A stretch of DNA of 64,000 nucleotides, taken from positions 20,956,001 to 21,020,000 of the forward strand of contig OZ231127.1 of the NCBI GenBank assembly GCA_965153355.1, read 5' to 3'. Below are positions 62,216 to 64,000 of this stretch, piece after piece. The position numbers and the translations under genes are program-made. How positions within the stretch are numbered: the stretch's first letter is position 1; each line of letters begins with the position of its first letter. The notes beneath the pieces are model-generated. The model searched no databases. It saw only the letters and a program-made list of their open reading frames with translations, and was not told where the DNA came from. Source of the stretch: Flaccisagitta enflata (Eukaryota; Chaetognatha; Sagittoidea; Aphragmophora).

Positions 62216-62738
62216 GGAATTTGGGGTTGAGGCTAACTTTAAGGTTGAGATGAGGTTTAGAGTTAAGGTTAGGTTTAGGGTTGAGGTTAGGTTTAGGGTT
62301 GAATGGTTAAGGTTGAGAGTTGAGTTTAGGAGTTGAGGATAGGTTTAGGGTTGAGGTTAGGTTTAGGGTTGAGGTTAGGTTTAGGGTTGAGGTTAGGTTT
62401 AAGGTTGAGGATTGGGATTTGGAAGTTGAGGTTAGGTTTAAGGTTGAGGTTAAGGTTGGGGTTGAGGTTAAGTTTAGGGTTGAGGTTAAGGTTAGGGTTG
62501 AGGTTAAGATTAAAGTTTAGGGGACGTTTAGGGTTTAGGTTGAGTTTAGGGTTTAGGTAAAGTTCAGAGTTGAGGTTAAGTTTAGGGTTGAGGTTAAGTT
62601 TAGGGTTGAGGTTAGGTTTAGGGTTGAGGTTAGGTTTAGGGTTGGAGTTAGGTTTAGGGTTTGAGTTAGGTTTAAGGTTAGGTTTAGGGTTGAGGTAAGG
62701 ATTAGGGTTGAGGTTAGGGTTGAAGTTAAGTTGTGGGC
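62216..62738. repeat. Telomere-like degenerate array (GGTTGAGGTTAGGTTTAGGG)
   Basis: About 520 bp of GGTTAGG, GTTTAGGG and GGTTGAGG words are mixed in an 18-19 bp higher-order unit, G-rich strand on plus. It resembles TTAGG/TTAGGG telomere repeats but is not a pure telomere array. Confidence 0.88.
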
Positions 62739-63079
62739 GCGTGATTGCATTGTACTAATTTTTTCTATTTTCTAATTTTGTTCAGGATCTGAAACTGAAC
62801 TTTGGTTGGTGCTTTTCGTGTCACGAAATCATCTTTTATCAGTTGACTTGAATCAGTTTGCGACAGTTTTCCTCAAATCTCTCCTTCATTCAATTGGCGA
62901 GAGTTCTGTTTCCGTTTCAAGGTAGTTTCCCTTTTAAGGTTTCTTGAAGAAAATGTCATGGTGTTGGTAAATCCCACTATGAATGGACAAAAAAAAAATC
63001 TCAGGTATGTTATAATTATATCTCACTCAGTTAATCAACTTTTTGTTTAGGGTACATGGTTAACTAAATCTATTCACCA
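62739..63079. other. Non-coding, no recognised feature
   Basis: AT-rich sequence without repeats or ORFs that I can support. Confidence 0.5.
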
Positions 63080-63265
63080 CACACTCCCCACTTCCTTTTG
63101 CCCACTCCCTACTTTAACTTACCACTGCCCTCCAACCACTCCCCACTACCCTCCAACTATTTCCTACTGCCCACTGCCCACTCCACTGCCCACTGCCCAC
63201 TCTACTGCCCACTCCCCACTCCACTGCCCACTCCCCACTGCCCATTGGGCAGTGGCTAGCCACTG
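63080..63265. repeat. CCACTGCCCACTCC minisatellite
   Basis: Short units of 6-14 bp, ending with a small inverted turn at GCCCATTGGGCAGTGG. Confidence 0.88.
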
Positions 63266-63454
63266 CTCCCATTGCTCAAAAAAGAGACAGTTATTCATTA
63301 CACGAGCCCGTTTTTGTTATTTCGAGTGGTTGTCTGGTGTTAATGTTATGTCACATGTAATTGTTACTGTTTTGCGTTGATATTGTTTAGTTGATGTTAT
63401 TGTTTAGTTGATGTTATTATTGCTGAACGTTGATAATGTTTTGCGTTGTTTTTC

Positions 63455-63673
63455 GTTGTGGACACGCAACTCTAAAAGAGGCTTTGTCCGTCAATTGGTC
63501 CATGGGTCCGTTGGTCCGTCCGTCACGCTTGAGTTGTCACGCTTGAGTTGAAAACGCGAAAAACGCGTATGTATGATGCAGCAGTTGGTATTGTTTGAGT
63601 GTGAGTATGATGGAGGGGGGGTGTGATCGGGGTGGGAATGGGGGTTGGATGCCCCTGCCCACCCGTCCGCAAC
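63455..63673 (+). mobile_element. Hairpin-headed short TIR element, complete copy
   Basis: The head GTTGTGGACACGCAAC is followed by TCTAAAAGAGGCTTTGTCCG, GTCC words, a doubled TGTCACGCTTGAGT, GGGGTTGGATGCCCCTGCCC and the end CCCGTCCGCAAC. It matches 11964-12187 part by part. Confidence 0.75.
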
Positions 63674-64000
63674 GATATTTTGACCCTGCGTCACTCGTTT
63701 TGGTATTAATGTGGTTTTGATTTGTCGTCTTGTTTAGTTGTAGTTTCGTGTTATCTTGTTGTGGTTTTACGCTTTGTTTTGTTTTTGTTGCGGTTTTTAG
63801 CCTTGACAACGTACCCATCATTGTTTTGTGTTGTTCTGTGATTTCGTTGTCGTTCTGAAATTGTGTTGTTGTTCTACGTTGTACTTGTTGTTCTGTGTTT
63901 CGTTATTACTATGTTTTAGTTGTTTTAGTTTCTGCTGTTGTGTATATGTGTTGGTTGTTATGTTTTGCATTTTCGGTCAATGTTGGCATTGATGTTTTGT
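63674..64000. repeat. GTTGTT/TTTTG-rich low-complexity sequence
   Basis: Loose words such as GTTCTGTGTTTCG and TTGTTGTTCTACGTTG repeat irregularly to the window end. No gene is seen. Confidence 0.6.

Overview
The window is eukaryotic nuclear DNA, most likely from an invertebrate animal. Short exons with clean GT-AG borders lie in long introns packed with microsatellites, minisatellites and small inverted-repeat elements. I see no rRNA or tRNA gene, no operon and no bacterial feature. The species cannot be fixed from the sequence. The extreme simple-repeat load would suit an arthropod or another protostome, but that is inference.

One large plus-strand gene seems to run through most of the window. 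Its shared body is a coiled coil built from exons at about 2.39, 3.14, 3.90, 19.36, 21.19, 21.63, 25.40, 33.66, 50.59, 50.94 and 51.50 kb. Almost all of these junctions are phase 0. Three modules placed inside introns encode Ser-rich, apparently disordered N-termini. They are 9726-10035 + 14295-17205 + 18433-18973 (1,254 codons, phases 1, 2 and 0 matching exactly), 27119-27871 (251 codons), and the long ORF from 47719. They look like alternative first-exon modules that join the same coiled coil at successively later points. The product resembles a large cytoskeletal, centrosomal or Golgi-type scaffold. I cannot name the orthologue, so no gene symbol is given.

A block of about 13 kb occurs twice, side by side (about 22.43-35.33 kb and 35.85-48.30 kb). 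Copy A ends at a 10-N scaffold gap in the middle of an ORF, and copy B runs through it. Exons are almost identical between copies, while microsatellites and minisatellites differ in length. Two alleles placed in tandem by the assembly is the simplest reading, but a real tandem duplication is not excluded. A second 10-N gap lies at 61543-61552.

Several small mobile-element families fill the introns. The first is a foldback-like family with arms around a 21-bp minisatellite (about 1-465, 4370-4940, 28.6-31.5 kb, 52.7, 56.3-56.9 and 58.95-59.46 kb). The second is a short TIR family that begins with a mini-hairpin followed by a GTCC/GTCA tetramer array (11964, 31813, 60362, 63455). Single cases are a 13-bp-TIR element holding a satellite of two alternating monomer types (19590-20873), a near-complete 600-bp palindrome inside a CA microsatellite (7749-8350), a pogo-like MITE (29977-30321), and a roughly 5-kb inverted-repeat element with long hairpins and a small conserved ORF in its arms (28079-33074). 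Past 51.6 kb the window is repeat-rich and holds only weak gene candidates.
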